Origin: Lachnospiraceae bacterium
GTDB lineage: Bacteria > Bacillota > Clostridia > Lachnospirales > Lachnospiraceae
NCBI GenBank assembly: GCA_015057555.1
Contig: SVEC01000013.1
Span: 1 to 64,000 of the forward strand
Direction of reading: 5' to 3'
Length of the DNA: 64,000 nt
Under the pieces are notes generated by a model, which saw only the letters and a list, made by a program, of their open reading frames with translations, ran no database searches and was not told the DNA's origin. A program made the position numbers and the translations under genes. Below are positions 29,470 to 38,701 of this stretch, piece after piece. Within the stretch, counting starts at the first letter, position 1; every line of letters begins with the position of its first letter.

Positions 29470-30385
29470 GAGAACGAAGAAAATTTTTGCAATAATGATG
29501 TGTATGGTAATGCTGCTTGGCTTTACAGTTATAGCATCGGCAGAGACTACACCAAGACTTATAATCTCAGGATATACTACAGATAAGGATGAGATAAAAA
29601 GTGGAGATACATTTGAGATGACAATCTCTATACAGAATGTATCTAAGAAATCAGATATATCAAATATCAAGGTTACGCTTTCAACAGCAAATAATGAGAT
29701 AGTGCCAGCATCAGGCTCTAACACAATGTACATAGAAAAGATTGCTAAGGAAGAAATATATGAGCTTAAGGTTACTATGGAGGCCGGTGCTGACCTTGCT
29801 TCAAAGCCTTATGTAATGGATGTGAAGTTTTCCTATGAGGATAGATATGGCACACCAATAGAGGATGCAACAACTCTTGTGGTTCCAGTTATTCAGAATC
29901 AGAGAGTAAGTGTCGGCAGTCTTGATGTTCAGTCTCAGGCTATTATGGTTGGTGACGAGACAGATGTTTCATTTACAGTAAATAACCAGGGCAGAGGCGA
30001 AATCTTCAATGTTAACGCAAAGATTGTAGGTGAAGGAATTGAGGCAACAGAAGCTTTTGTAGGAAATGTGGCATCAGGTGGTATGGGCTATGTGGATATC
30101 ACTGTAACAGCTACTGATTATGAAACTGCTACAGGAACAGTACAGGCAATAATTACCTTTGAGGATAGCGTGGGAAATGAGAGCCAGATTACTCAGGATA
30201 TTGCCCTTGAGGTATTTGAGTATGTTGAGCCAGTGGAGGATTTTTCTGATGTAACTGTGACACCAGAGGCTCCAAGCCCTATATCCCCTGTAGTGATTAT
30301 AGCAGTAGTTGTATTAGTAATAGTATTAGTAGTTGTAATTAAGAAGAGAAAGCAGAAGAAGGAAGAGGAGCAGGATGAAATTTAG
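29456..30385 (+). CDS. Secreted/anchored protein with Ig-like (CARDB-type) repeats
   Basis: Signal peptide, repeated TVNNQGRGEIFNVNAKIVGEG-type modules, C-terminal TM plus basic tail. Confidence 0.8.
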   Translation: MKTIKRTKKIFAIMMCMVMLLGFTVIASAETTPRLIISGYTTDKDEIKSGDTFEMTISIQNVSKKSDISNIKVTLSTANNEIVPASGSNTMYIEKIAKEEIYELKVTMEAGADLASKPYVMDVKFSYEDRYGTPIEDATTLVVPVIQNQRVSVGSLDVQSQAIMVGDETDVSFTVNNQGRGEIFNVNAKIVGEGIEATEAFVGNVASGGMGYVDITVTATDYETATGTVQAIITFEDSVGNESQITQDIALEVFEYVEPVEDFSDVTVTPEAPSPISPVVIIAVVVLVIVLVVVIKKRKQKKEEEQDEI

Positions 30386-31694
30386 TGATATTTTAAAGCT
30401 AAGTATAGATAATCTTCGTCGAAGAAAATGGCGAACTGTCCTTACGGTTTTAGGTGTTACCATAGGAACCATATCCGTAGTGTTAATGCTTTCCCTTGGC
30501 TTTGGGCTTAAGGAAACCTTAAATGCTGAGCTTAATATGGGTGGTACCATCAATGATATTGTCATAGAGTATCAGGGTGAGGACGTGGATATGTATCTTA
30601 CAGATAGTAAGATAGAGGAGTTTAAAGAGTTAAGTCAGGTTGCCAAGGCTAGTCCGCAGCTGCAAGTAGCTCTTAGGGTAAATACAGGTAAATACGAAGG
30701 CACTATGTGGGTATCAGGTGTTAGCCAGGAGGATTTGGAAAAAATTCCTTTGGGACAGGGCGTATGTCCTAAGGAGGGAGAGGAATTCCAGATTATAGTT
30801 GGCAATATGCTTGTACTAGATTTCTGGGACGCGAAGACTGGTGAATGTCCTTATTGGGACAATAATGTAATTCCTGAAATAGATATGATGAATGACAGGA
30901 TGTATGCTAGTGTAATTAACTATGACGCTTATGATGGAGTTAATATAGATTCCGCAATGTCCAAGAGAAAACAGCTTAAAATAGCCGGTGTAGTTGAGGG
31001 CGACCCTGAAACCTATAATGCATATAGCTATAGTACATTTGTGGAAATAGAAACCCTAAAGGATTATTTAGAGAAGGAGTTTAGAGGGAAAAGGCTCCCA
31101 GAGCAGCCTGTTGATAAGAATGGAAATCCATATAAGGAGTGGATATATCCATCTGTTAAGTTGACTATATCAGATACAGGACTAGTAGAGGATACAGCAA
31201 CCTACTTTAGAGATATGGGATATAGAGTAACCAGCCAGAAGGAGTGGATTGAGGAAAACAATAAGGTTTTTGATATAGTCCAGCTTGTGCTTGGTGGTAT
31301 AGGAGCAGTGGCACTTCTTGTGGCAGCCATCGGTATAACTAATACCATCACCATGTCAACCTACGAGCGTCGCAAGGAAATTGGCGTGATGAAGGTTCTT
31401 GGCTGTGATATAGAGAATATCGGTGCTATGTTTGTATCAGAGGCAGGATTTATCGGCTTCCTAGGTGGAGCAGTTGGAGTTTTAATTAGCTACTTACTGT
31501 CTAAGGTTGTAAATATTGTAGGAGCCTCATTTATGACAGAAGCCATAGGGGTGGCAGGAAATCTTTCCTCCATACCACTTTGGCTACCATTTGTGGCAGT
31601 AGGCTTTACTATTCTAGTAGGTGTTGTGGCAGGATATTTCCCAGCCAGAAAGGCAACTAGAATCAGTGCACTTGCAGCAATTAGAAATGAATAG
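30375..31694 (+). CDS. ABC transporter permease (MacB/FtsX type)
   Basis: RRRKWRTVLTVLGVTIGTISVV..., TNTITMSTYERRKEIGVMKVLGC, C-terminal ALAAIRNE. Confidence 0.94.
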   Translation: MKFSDILKLSIDNLRRRKWRTVLTVLGVTIGTISVVLMLSLGFGLKETLNAELNMGGTINDIVIEYQGEDVDMYLTDSKIEEFKELSQVAKASPQLQVALRVNTGKYEGTMWVSGVSQEDLEKIPLGQGVCPKEGEEFQIIVGNMLVLDFWDAKTGECPYWDNNVIPEIDMMNDRMYASVINYDAYDGVNIDSAMSKRKQLKIAGVVEGDPETYNAYSYSTFVEIETLKDYLEKEFRGKRLPEQPVDKNGNPYKEWIYPSVKLTISDTGLVEDTATYFRDMGYRVTSQKEWIEENNKVFDIVQLVLGGIGAVALLVAAIGITNTITMSTYERRKEIGVMKVLGCDIENIGAMFVSEAGFIGFLGGAVGVLISYLLSKVVNIVGASFMTEAIGVAGNLSSIPLWLPFVAVGFTILVGVVAGYFPARKATRISALAAIRNE

Positions 31695-31706
31695 CCACTT
31701 ATTGAT

Positions 31707-31873
31707 ATACGGACGTAAGCTCCTATAGAGTCACGGCATCTCAAACACGCTTGCGCTCTGATGGCTCACGTAGCGGTACTAAGCTCGCCTGCGCTTTCGC
31801 TTGGCTTGCTAAGGACCGACGTGACCATATGGTTTTCGATACCATGCTCTATAGGAGCTTACTGTGTATTCGT
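31707..31873. repeat. Intergenic structured element (multi-branched inverted repeat)
   Basis: Outer arms aagctcctatagag / ctctataggagctt, inner gtcacg / cgtgac, and an internal imperfect palindrome; much more GC-rich than its surroundings. Confidence 0.6.
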
Positions 31874-31987
31874 ATGGGAAGAATGTGCTTGAAGAATTAT
31901 CTCTCTTGATTTAGACTATATGTGACAGGTTTTGATGACAGTAAAGTTACTTGGTTCTAGCATATATGATAACAGGAGAGATAAAGT

Positions 31988-32665
31988 ATGGCATATAATA
32001 TACTTCTTGTGGAGGACGACAAATCCATAAGAGAGATAATTACAGATTTTTTTGCAGGAAAAAGCGAGGGAGAAATAAGTATTGAGACAGCCTGCGACGG
32101 TAATGAAGGACTAGATTATATCTATGAAAATGAGTACGACCTTATTATGCTAGATATAATGATGCCGGGAGCAGATGGTTTTGAGCTTTGCAGACGTGCT
32201 CGTAAGAAGAGCATAGTGCCTATAATATTTATTACAGCCAGAGGTAGAGAAGAGGATATTCTCTACGGATACGACCTAGGCTGTGATGATTACATAGTTA
32301 AGCCATTTTCCTTGGCGGAGCTTTATGCTAAGGTTAATGCACTTTTAAAGCGCTCTAAGGGACTGGTTGCAGGAAGTGATATAGTGTGTGGGGACATAAC
32401 TATTAATCCTGCAAGATTTACAGTTACCTCAGCAGGGGAAAGCATTGAGCTTCCACCTAAGCAGTATGCATTGCTTAAATTCCTTATAGACCATAAGGAT
32501 ATGGTGGTGGAGAGAGAAACTCTACTTACCAGAATCTGGGGATACGATTATGAGGGTAATGACAGAGTGGTGGACAACCATATAAAGAAATTAAGAAGTG
32601 CTCTTGGTGAGCCGGGAAAACAGATAAAGACGGTTATAACTAAGGGATACAAAATAGTGGGGTGA
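31988..32665 (+). CDS. OmpR-family response regulator
   Basis: ILLVEDDKSIREII..., LDIMMPGADGFELCR, wHTH C-terminus ETLLTRIWGYDYEGNDRVVDNHIKKLRSAL. Confidence 0.94.
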   Translation: MAYNILLVEDDKSIREIITDFFAGKSEGEISIETACDGNEGLDYIYENEYDLIMLDIMMPGADGFELCRRARKKSIVPIIFITARGREEDILYGYDLGCDDYIVKPFSLAELYAKVNALLKRSKGLVAGSDIVCGDITINPARFTVTSAGESIELPPKQYALLKFLIDHKDMVVERETLLTRIWGYDYEGNDRVVDNHIKKLRSALGEPGKQIKTVITKGYKIVG

Positions 32666-34326
32666 GAATTATTAAGGCTAAGAGACAAAAAAGAAAGACC
32701 TTTAAGCAAATACTTATAAAGAAGCTTATAGCCACAGCGATTATTACTACTTTAGTTCTTCTTGTGTTAAGTTTGTTTTCATATCAGGCATTTATCTACA
32801 TAGCCACATCTGAATTTTATATTGAGGAATCCTATTCTGTGGAGGCTGTTACCCAGGTTTATGAGAAGTTAGAGGAAAAGGGTGTGGATATGAATTCTGA
32901 AGAAGGACGAGATATATTTCTAAAGAATTTAAAATTCCGTTTCTATTCAAATGATTATATGGCCACAGCAATTTTAGATGGAGAAACCTACCAGCCAATA
33001 TGGTCTGGTGAGCAGACAGCCATAGCTATAGTGTTAGTGGAGAACGAAGATGTAAATACCACGGGAAGCGTATATTACGAGATAGAGGGAGATATACCTC
33101 AGGAATATATAGATATGTATAATTATGTACAGGATGCATATACGTATGTGGAGGTTGGAAGAGAACCGGAAGAAGAGCTAGATGGTTTATATATAAATGA
33201 TGGACGTTTTAAATTTAGCAAATACACCCTTCGTGAATATGATAAGAAGGGTAAGGCTAAAATTACAGAATATGAATTGACTCCTACGGACCTAGAAGGA
33301 TATACCTTTGTGCCACAATCTGAGGCGAAGATTATGGTGGTAGGTCTTTTTGGCACTCCTAAGGATACTACCCTTTATAATCAGCTGGATTATTATATTA
33401 AGTATATAACTGAAAATAATCATAATGAGGGTTATTATTACGATAATATGCAGACCATAGGTTTCCTTGATATGGGTATGGCAAATAGCTCAAAGGTAAC
33501 TTTGCCAAATGGTGAAACCATAATAATATGCAAACAGTTATATGTGGATATATGGAAGGAATGGGGAAAGTACATAGTATTGGTATATGTTTTGGCATAT
33601 GTGCTTGCCCTAGCCATAGCAGCTGTAGTTGCCCGTATAAAATACCTTAAGCTTAAGTCAGCTTACGATATGGAGGACTACCGTATTACTATGACCAATA
33701 CTATGGCTCATGATTTAAAGAGTCCACTTATGTCCATATCGGGTTATGCGGAGAATCTAAAGGAAAACATCAATACTGACAAGAAGGAATATTACGCAGA
33801 TTCTATATTGGAAAATGTCACCTATATGAATGCTATAATAGGAAATGTGCTAGAACTTTCTAAGGTGGAAACTGCTACAGAAAAACTAAACAGAACTGAT
33901 GTAGTGGTTGAAGAGCTTATTGAAAGGCTGGCAAATTTCTACAAGGATGCTATGGAAGAAAAAACCTTAAAGCTAGAGGTAGAGGGAAGTCTTACCATTA
34001 AGGCTGACGAAAAGCTAATGCAGCAGGTGTTTGATAATCTTATTACCAATGCTATTAAGTATAGCAATGAAGGAACTACCATAAAGGTAGAGCTTTCCAA
34101 GAAGAGAAGGAAATCTAGGATCACATTTACTAACGTCAGCACAGAGGACATCGGCAAGGAAGCTGAAAACCTGTGGAAACCATTTGTGAAAGGTGATAAC
34201 AGTAGAAGTAATAAGCAGGGTACAGGTGTGGGCCTTGCTATAGTGAAGGATATAGTTGAGCTTCATGGCTACAGGCTGAAGCTTAGTTGCGAAGAAGGAA
34301 TATTTAAAGCTGAAATAAAATTATAG
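32662..34326 (+). CDS. Sensor histidine kinase
   Basis: GTG start overlapping the RR stop; MAHDLKSPLMSISGYAENL H-box, NLITNAIKYSNEG, GTGVGLAIVKDI. Confidence 0.94.
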   Translation: MRIIKAKRQKRKTFKQILIKKLIATAIITTLVLLVLSLFSYQAFIYIATSEFYIEESYSVEAVTQVYEKLEEKGVDMNSEEGRDIFLKNLKFRFYSNDYMATAILDGETYQPIWSGEQTAIAIVLVENEDVNTTGSVYYEIEGDIPQEYIDMYNYVQDAYTYVEVGREPEEELDGLYINDGRFKFSKYTLREYDKKGKAKITEYELTPTDLEGYTFVPQSEAKIMVVGLFGTPKDTTLYNQLDYYIKYITENNHNEGYYYDNMQTIGFLDMGMANSSKVTLPNGETIIICKQLYVDIWKEWGKYIVLVYVLAYVLALAIAAVVARIKYLKLKSAYDMEDYRITMTNTMAHDLKSPLMSISGYAENLKENINTDKKEYYADSILENVTYMNAIIGNVLELSKVETATEKLNRTDVVVEELIERLANFYKDAMEEKTLKLEVEGSLTIKADEKLMQQVFDNLITNAIKYSNEGTTIKVELSKKRRKSRITFTNVSTEDIGKEAENLWKPFVKGDNSRSNKQGTGVGLAIVKDIVELHGYRLKLSCEEGIFKAEIKL

Positions 34327-34337
34327 GTATGAAGGTG

Positions 34338-34372
34338 CGAACTATATTAAATTCGCACCTTTTTGTATGTTT
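34338..34372 (+). terminator. Terminator
   Basis: aggtgcgaactatattaaattcgcacctttttg. Confidence 0.8.
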
Positions 34373-34446
34373 CGTACCACAAATTTGTATTTTTCATTCG
34401 TATTTGTTATTATAGACTTATATGAACTCATAGGGAGGGTATACAA

Positions 34447-35964
34447 ATGAGATTAAAGGATTTAGAGGGCTTCAACCCTATAACTATACAGTGTCACAAT
34501 AATCCTGATGCAGATGCATTAGGCTCCGGTTACGGATTATATTGCTATTTTAAAAAGTTGGATAAAGATGTAAGACTGGTTTATAGTGGTCCCAGCCAAA
34601 TCACAAAATCAAATCTAAAGCTTATGGTTGAAAAGCTTGATATACCAATAGAATATATTGATCCATCAAAGGAAGAAAATTTAAAGGTTGATGGTCTTCT
34701 CATAACAACAGATTGTCAGTATGGGGCTGGAAATGTTACTAAGCTAGAAGCAGATGTAACCTCCACCATCGACCATCATCAGATAGAGATAGAGGGTGAT
34801 GATCTTACATACATTTATCCTGGCCTCGGAAGCTGTTCTACCTTAGTGTGGAAGCTGCTGAACGATGAGGGATATAAGGTTACGGATGAGGAAGGTTTAG
34901 GAACAGCCTTGTACTATGGTCTTTATACAGACACTAACCAATTCTCTGAGCTTTATAATCCACTGGATAAGGATTTAAGGGATGGTATTGAATATAATAA
35001 TAGTCTTATCACCTTATTCAAGAATTCAAATATAACATTAAGTGAGCTAGAAATAGCAGGTATAGCTATGCTACGATGTGGCTTTAATGATGAGCATGAA
35101 TTTGCTGTTATAAAATCACAGCCATGCGACCCAAATATTTTAGGTCTAATCAGTGACTTTCTTCTGCAGGTAGATCAGATTAAGTGTTGTGTAGTATATT
35201 ATGAAAATGCGGATGGCTACAAGCTATCAGTGAGAAGCTGTATAAGAGAGATAAATGCAGGAGAGCTAGCTGCATATCTTACTGAGGATATAGGTTCAGG
35301 TGGTGGTCACTACGAGAAGGCTGGTGGATTTATAAGCAAAAATTTATTTAAAAGAAAATTTGATTGCATACATGGAGAAGCATATTTTAATAACCGAATG
35401 AATGAGTATTTTCATTCCTATGACATAATTTATGCCAAGGACTATGAGGCGGATATTGCTAACATGAAGATGTACAAGAAAAAGAAGCTTCCATTAGGGT
35501 ATGTTAACACTTGGGAGATTCTTCCTATAGGGACACCTATTATGGTAAGAACCTTAGAGGGAGATATAGATCTGGTAGTAGAGGAAGACCTTGTAATAAT
35601 GATAGGAATTATGGGCGAGGTATATCCTAACAGATTAGATAAATTTAAGAGGTCATACACGCAAATTGATGCAGAGTATTCCTATAATACTATGACTGAA
35701 ACTGAGTATATTCCAACCATAAAGGTTAAAAGTACAGGTGTAACATTAAGACTTATTGACTACGCCAAGGTATGTATGCCAAGTGGAAGTGTGAAGATAT
35801 TTGCAAAGCCTATAGATAAGGGTGTAAAGGTATTTACAGCTTGGGATAAGGAAAAATATATGCTAGGTAAACCAGGAGATTATCTGGCAGTAAGAACTGA
35901 CGATTACCATGATGTGTATATTGTGGAGCAGGAGATATTTGGTAAGACCTACGAAGAAGTATAA
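34447..35964 (+). CDS. DHH-family phosphoesterase (NrnA-like)
   Basis: HNNPDADALGSGYGLY, TTDCQYG, STIDHHQ, SGGGHYEKAGGF. Confidence 0.9.
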   Translation: MRLKDLEGFNPITIQCHNNPDADALGSGYGLYCYFKKLDKDVRLVYSGPSQITKSNLKLMVEKLDIPIEYIDPSKEENLKVDGLLITTDCQYGAGNVTKLEADVTSTIDHHQIEIEGDDLTYIYPGLGSCSTLVWKLLNDEGYKVTDEEGLGTALYYGLYTDTNQFSELYNPLDKDLRDGIEYNNSLITLFKNSNITLSELEIAGIAMLRCGFNDEHEFAVIKSQPCDPNILGLISDFLLQVDQIKCCVVYYENADGYKLSVRSCIREINAGELAAYLTEDIGSGGGHYEKAGGFISKNLFKRKFDCIHGEAYFNNRMNEYFHSYDIIYAKDYEADIANMKMYKKKKLPLGYVNTWEILPIGTPIMVRTLEGDIDLVVEEDLVIMIGIMGEVYPNRLDKFKRSYTQIDAEYSYNTMTETEYIPTIKVKSTGVTLRLIDYAKVCMPSGSVKIFAKPIDKGVKVFTAWDKEKYMLGKPGDYLAVRTDDYHDVYIVEQEIFGKTYEEV

Positions 35965-36000
35965 AGCATTACCAAGTATATGAAGCCGAAAGGGGAAAAA

Positions 36001-38496
36001 ATGGCAAACGGTTTTAAATATGACGCATTTATAAGCTACAGACATGCGGATTTGGATAAATTTGTAGCAGAGAATTTACATAGAAAGCTGGAATCATATA
36101 AGGTTTCAAAAAAAGTAATTAGTAATGGTAGAGCTAGACGTAGCAAGATTGAAAGAGTCTTTAGAGATAAGGATGAGCTACCTATAACTAATAATTTGGA
36201 GGACCCTATAATTCAGGCACTTCAGCAGTCTGAGTATCTACTGGTAATATGTACTCCTAGATTAAAGGAGTCAGTGTGGTGCAAAAAGGAGATAGAGACC
36301 TTTATCAGTATGCATGGTAGAGATAAGATATTTGCAGTGCTAGCAGAGGGAGAGCCACAGGAATCTTTTCCAGAGGAAATACTCTACAGAGAGGGACAGG
36401 TACAGTATCCAGACGGAACTATAGGTTTGGGATTGATTCCAGCTGAGCCCCTAGCTGCTGACGTTAGAGGTAAAAGTAAAAAAGAAATCCTTAAAGCTAT
36501 GGATGTGGAGATGCTTAGGATTCTGGCACCTATGCTTGGAGTTGAATTTGATGACCTAAAGCAGAGACATAGAGAACGAAAGTTTAAAAAGATTATTACT
36601 GCCGCTGTGGCAGCAGCAGCTGTGTGTCTAGGAGTTGGTATAGCTAGTACCATAACGGCGCTACATATTAATAAGCAGAAGGAAAAGATAGAAGAGCAGT
36701 CCATAGAGATACAGGCTCAGGCTGATGAGATAGCTTCACAGTCAGATGCTATTCATACCCAGAATGAAAAGCTCATTGAGAATCAGGCAAAGAATTTGGC
36801 ACAGGAGTCCTTAGGATATCTTGAAAAGGGTGATAGACATAGAGCTATTGAAACTGCGATTGCGGCACTTACTGAATACGAAGGTATGCCTATGGTGTAT
36901 ACTCCAGAGGCTAGGTATGCATTGTTTAATAGCTTGTATCACTATGATATTGGTAACAAGATGAAACCTATATGCTGGTTGGAAATGCCAAGTCTGATAG
37001 ATGATTATGCCATATCTCCCAATAAAAACTTAGTAGCCTGTGTTGATATGACAGGAGAAATATGTATTTGGGATTTGTCGAAGCAAAAGAATATTATGGC
37101 GATTCCTGAGGTAGATGGTGTAAATATTATCTATGATGAAAATATAGCCTTTTATGATGATGAACATTTAATTTGCTTGCGAGGTGAGGATCAGCTGTGT
37201 AAGGTAAATGTTAATACAGGTGAAACAGTGTCCAGCATCACAGTGGAGGGCATGGATAAATTTTACAGTGATGATGGTAAATATGTTGCTGTGGAGGTGT
37301 TAGCTGGCTTTAATATTTATGATGTAAGTGGGGAACAGATTACATTTTCAGGTAATATTCCTTTAACTGAGGGTTATATGATAGATGAGGAACCATTGTA
37401 TTTCCAGGATGGTAAGCTGATATTTGTTGAAAGCCTAGTAGGTGATTTAGAGACTGATGTCAATGATGAGGAGGATATTCCTAGTAAGGTGATAATCAAT
37501 TTGTATGATTGCAATGTAATGGCGAAGCAGGCTAAGATACATGAAGATTATGATTCGGTTTCAGCTATCGCTTTTGATGGGGATAGCATATATTACAGTT
37601 CATATAATTTAGATGAAAAACTTGAATGTGTATTAAAAAGTTACCATGTAGAATCAGGGGAAGCTATGTGGGAACTTGATGAGTTTTTCTATGTTAGCAA
37701 TATACATTTACCAAAGGAAGATGATGGTAGGCTTCTTGTAGAAGAGAGCAATTGCATAAAATATGTGGATAAGGAATTAGGAAGTATTGTTATTAGGATG
37801 GAAATATCTGACTCTTTAGTATATGTGGAGGGGGTAGAAGGTACCAATGATTATATTGTGCTTTCTTCAGCAGGCAGATTAAGTAGATTATTTACTAATT
37901 CGGAAACAATTGTATTATATGATGATTCATTACAAAGACATATGGGAGATATAGAAATTTTCTGTGAAACTGGAAATGGCTATTTGCTTAAGCTTTTTGA
38001 TGACAACAAGGTAATATTTTACCAAGATACAGTAGGTAGGGATGTTCTGCCATATGAAGGTGAATACACAGAAAATTTAGGTATATTGGAGGAAGACATA
38101 GCCAAGGTTATCAGTGAATATGATTTTGATAAATCAGGAATATTAAATTGTATAATGTATACTGATGACAAGAAATACATGTTTGTATCCTATAATGACA
38201 ATACTGTGGAAATATATGATACCAACACAAAGGAACGACTTAATACATTGGACGATATTTCTTCTGCAATATGTGTGTATTATGGAACTGACAAGGAAGG
38301 AAATATGTATATAGGAAATTATACTTGGGGATACATTTTAGATAGTGAATGTAACCTGATTGGTGAGGTAGAGTATATGTCAGGTATAGATTCAGAGGGA
38401 GAGAAAATATTCGTTGACATTGATGATCAAAGATATATGTTCCCTATGTATTCTGTAGATGAGATGATACGAATGGGAATGGAGATTATAGATTAA
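36001..38496 (+). CDS. TIR domain protein with TM segment and WD40-like beta-propeller
   Basis: KYDAFISYRHADLDKFVAENLHRKLE...VFRDKDELP...LLVICTPRLKESVWCKKEIETF; TM at AAAVCLGVGIASTITAL; coiled coil; C-terminal propeller-like repeats. Confidence 0.88.
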   Translation: MANGFKYDAFISYRHADLDKFVAENLHRKLESYKVSKKVISNGRARRSKIERVFRDKDELPITNNLEDPIIQALQQSEYLLVICTPRLKESVWCKKEIETFISMHGRDKIFAVLAEGEPQESFPEEILYREGQVQYPDGTIGLGLIPAEPLAADVRGKSKKEILKAMDVEMLRILAPMLGVEFDDLKQRHRERKFKKIITAAVAAAAVCLGVGIASTITALHINKQKEKIEEQSIEIQAQADEIASQSDAIHTQNEKLIENQAKNLAQESLGYLEKGDRHRAIETAIAALTEYEGMPMVYTPEARYALFNSLYHYDIGNKMKPICWLEMPSLIDDYAISPNKNLVACVDMTGEICIWDLSKQKNIMAIPEVDGVNIIYDENIAFYDDEHLICLRGEDQLCKVNVNTGETVSSITVEGMDKFYSDDGKYVAVEVLAGFNIYDVSGEQITFSGNIPLTEGYMIDEEPLYFQDGKLIFVESLVGDLETDVNDEEDIPSKVIINLYDCNVMAKQAKIHEDYDSVSAIAFDGDSIYYSSYNLDEKLECVLKSYHVESGEAMWELDEFFYVSNIHLPKEDDGRLLVEESNCIKYVDKELGSIVIRMEISDSLVYVEGVEGTNDYIVLSSAGRLSRLFTNSETIVLYDDSLQRHMGDIEIFCETGNGYLLKLFDDNKVIFYQDTVGRDVLPYEGEYTENLGILEEDIAKVISEYDFDKSGILNCIMYTDDKKYMFVSYNDNTVEIYDTNTKERLNTLDDISSAICVYYGTDKEGNMYIGNYTWGYILDSECNLIGEVEYMSGIDSEGEKIFVDIDDQRYMFPMYSVDEMIRMGMEIID

Positions 38497-38635
38497 CGAG
38501 CCATGCATCTAACTCATGCTGCGCATGAGTTAGCACGCTTTGTCGCGATGCGCATAAAACTTTACGGACCAACGAGCCCTGCATCCAACCCATGCTTCGC
38601 ATGGATTGGCACGCTTTGTCGCGATATACATAAAA
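38495..38635 (+). repeat. Tandem 65-bp direct repeats, each with a hairpin (period 76 bp)
   Basis: aacgagccatgcatctaactcatgctgcgcatgagttagcacgctttgtcgcgatgcgcataaaa (38495-38559) and aacgagccctgcatccaacccatgcttcgcatggattggcacgctttgtcgcgatatacataaaa (38571-38635). Confidence 0.85.
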
Positions 38636-38692
38636 TAAAGGAAGCACGTACTTGCAAGTGAACTTGCGTACGTGCTTCTTTTATTTTATGTG
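38628..38692. terminator. Long bidirectional hairpin between convergent genes
   Basis: ataaaataaaggaagcacgtac...gtacgtgcttcttttattttat. Confidence 0.75.
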
Positions 38693-38701
38693 CATGGCTC
38701 G

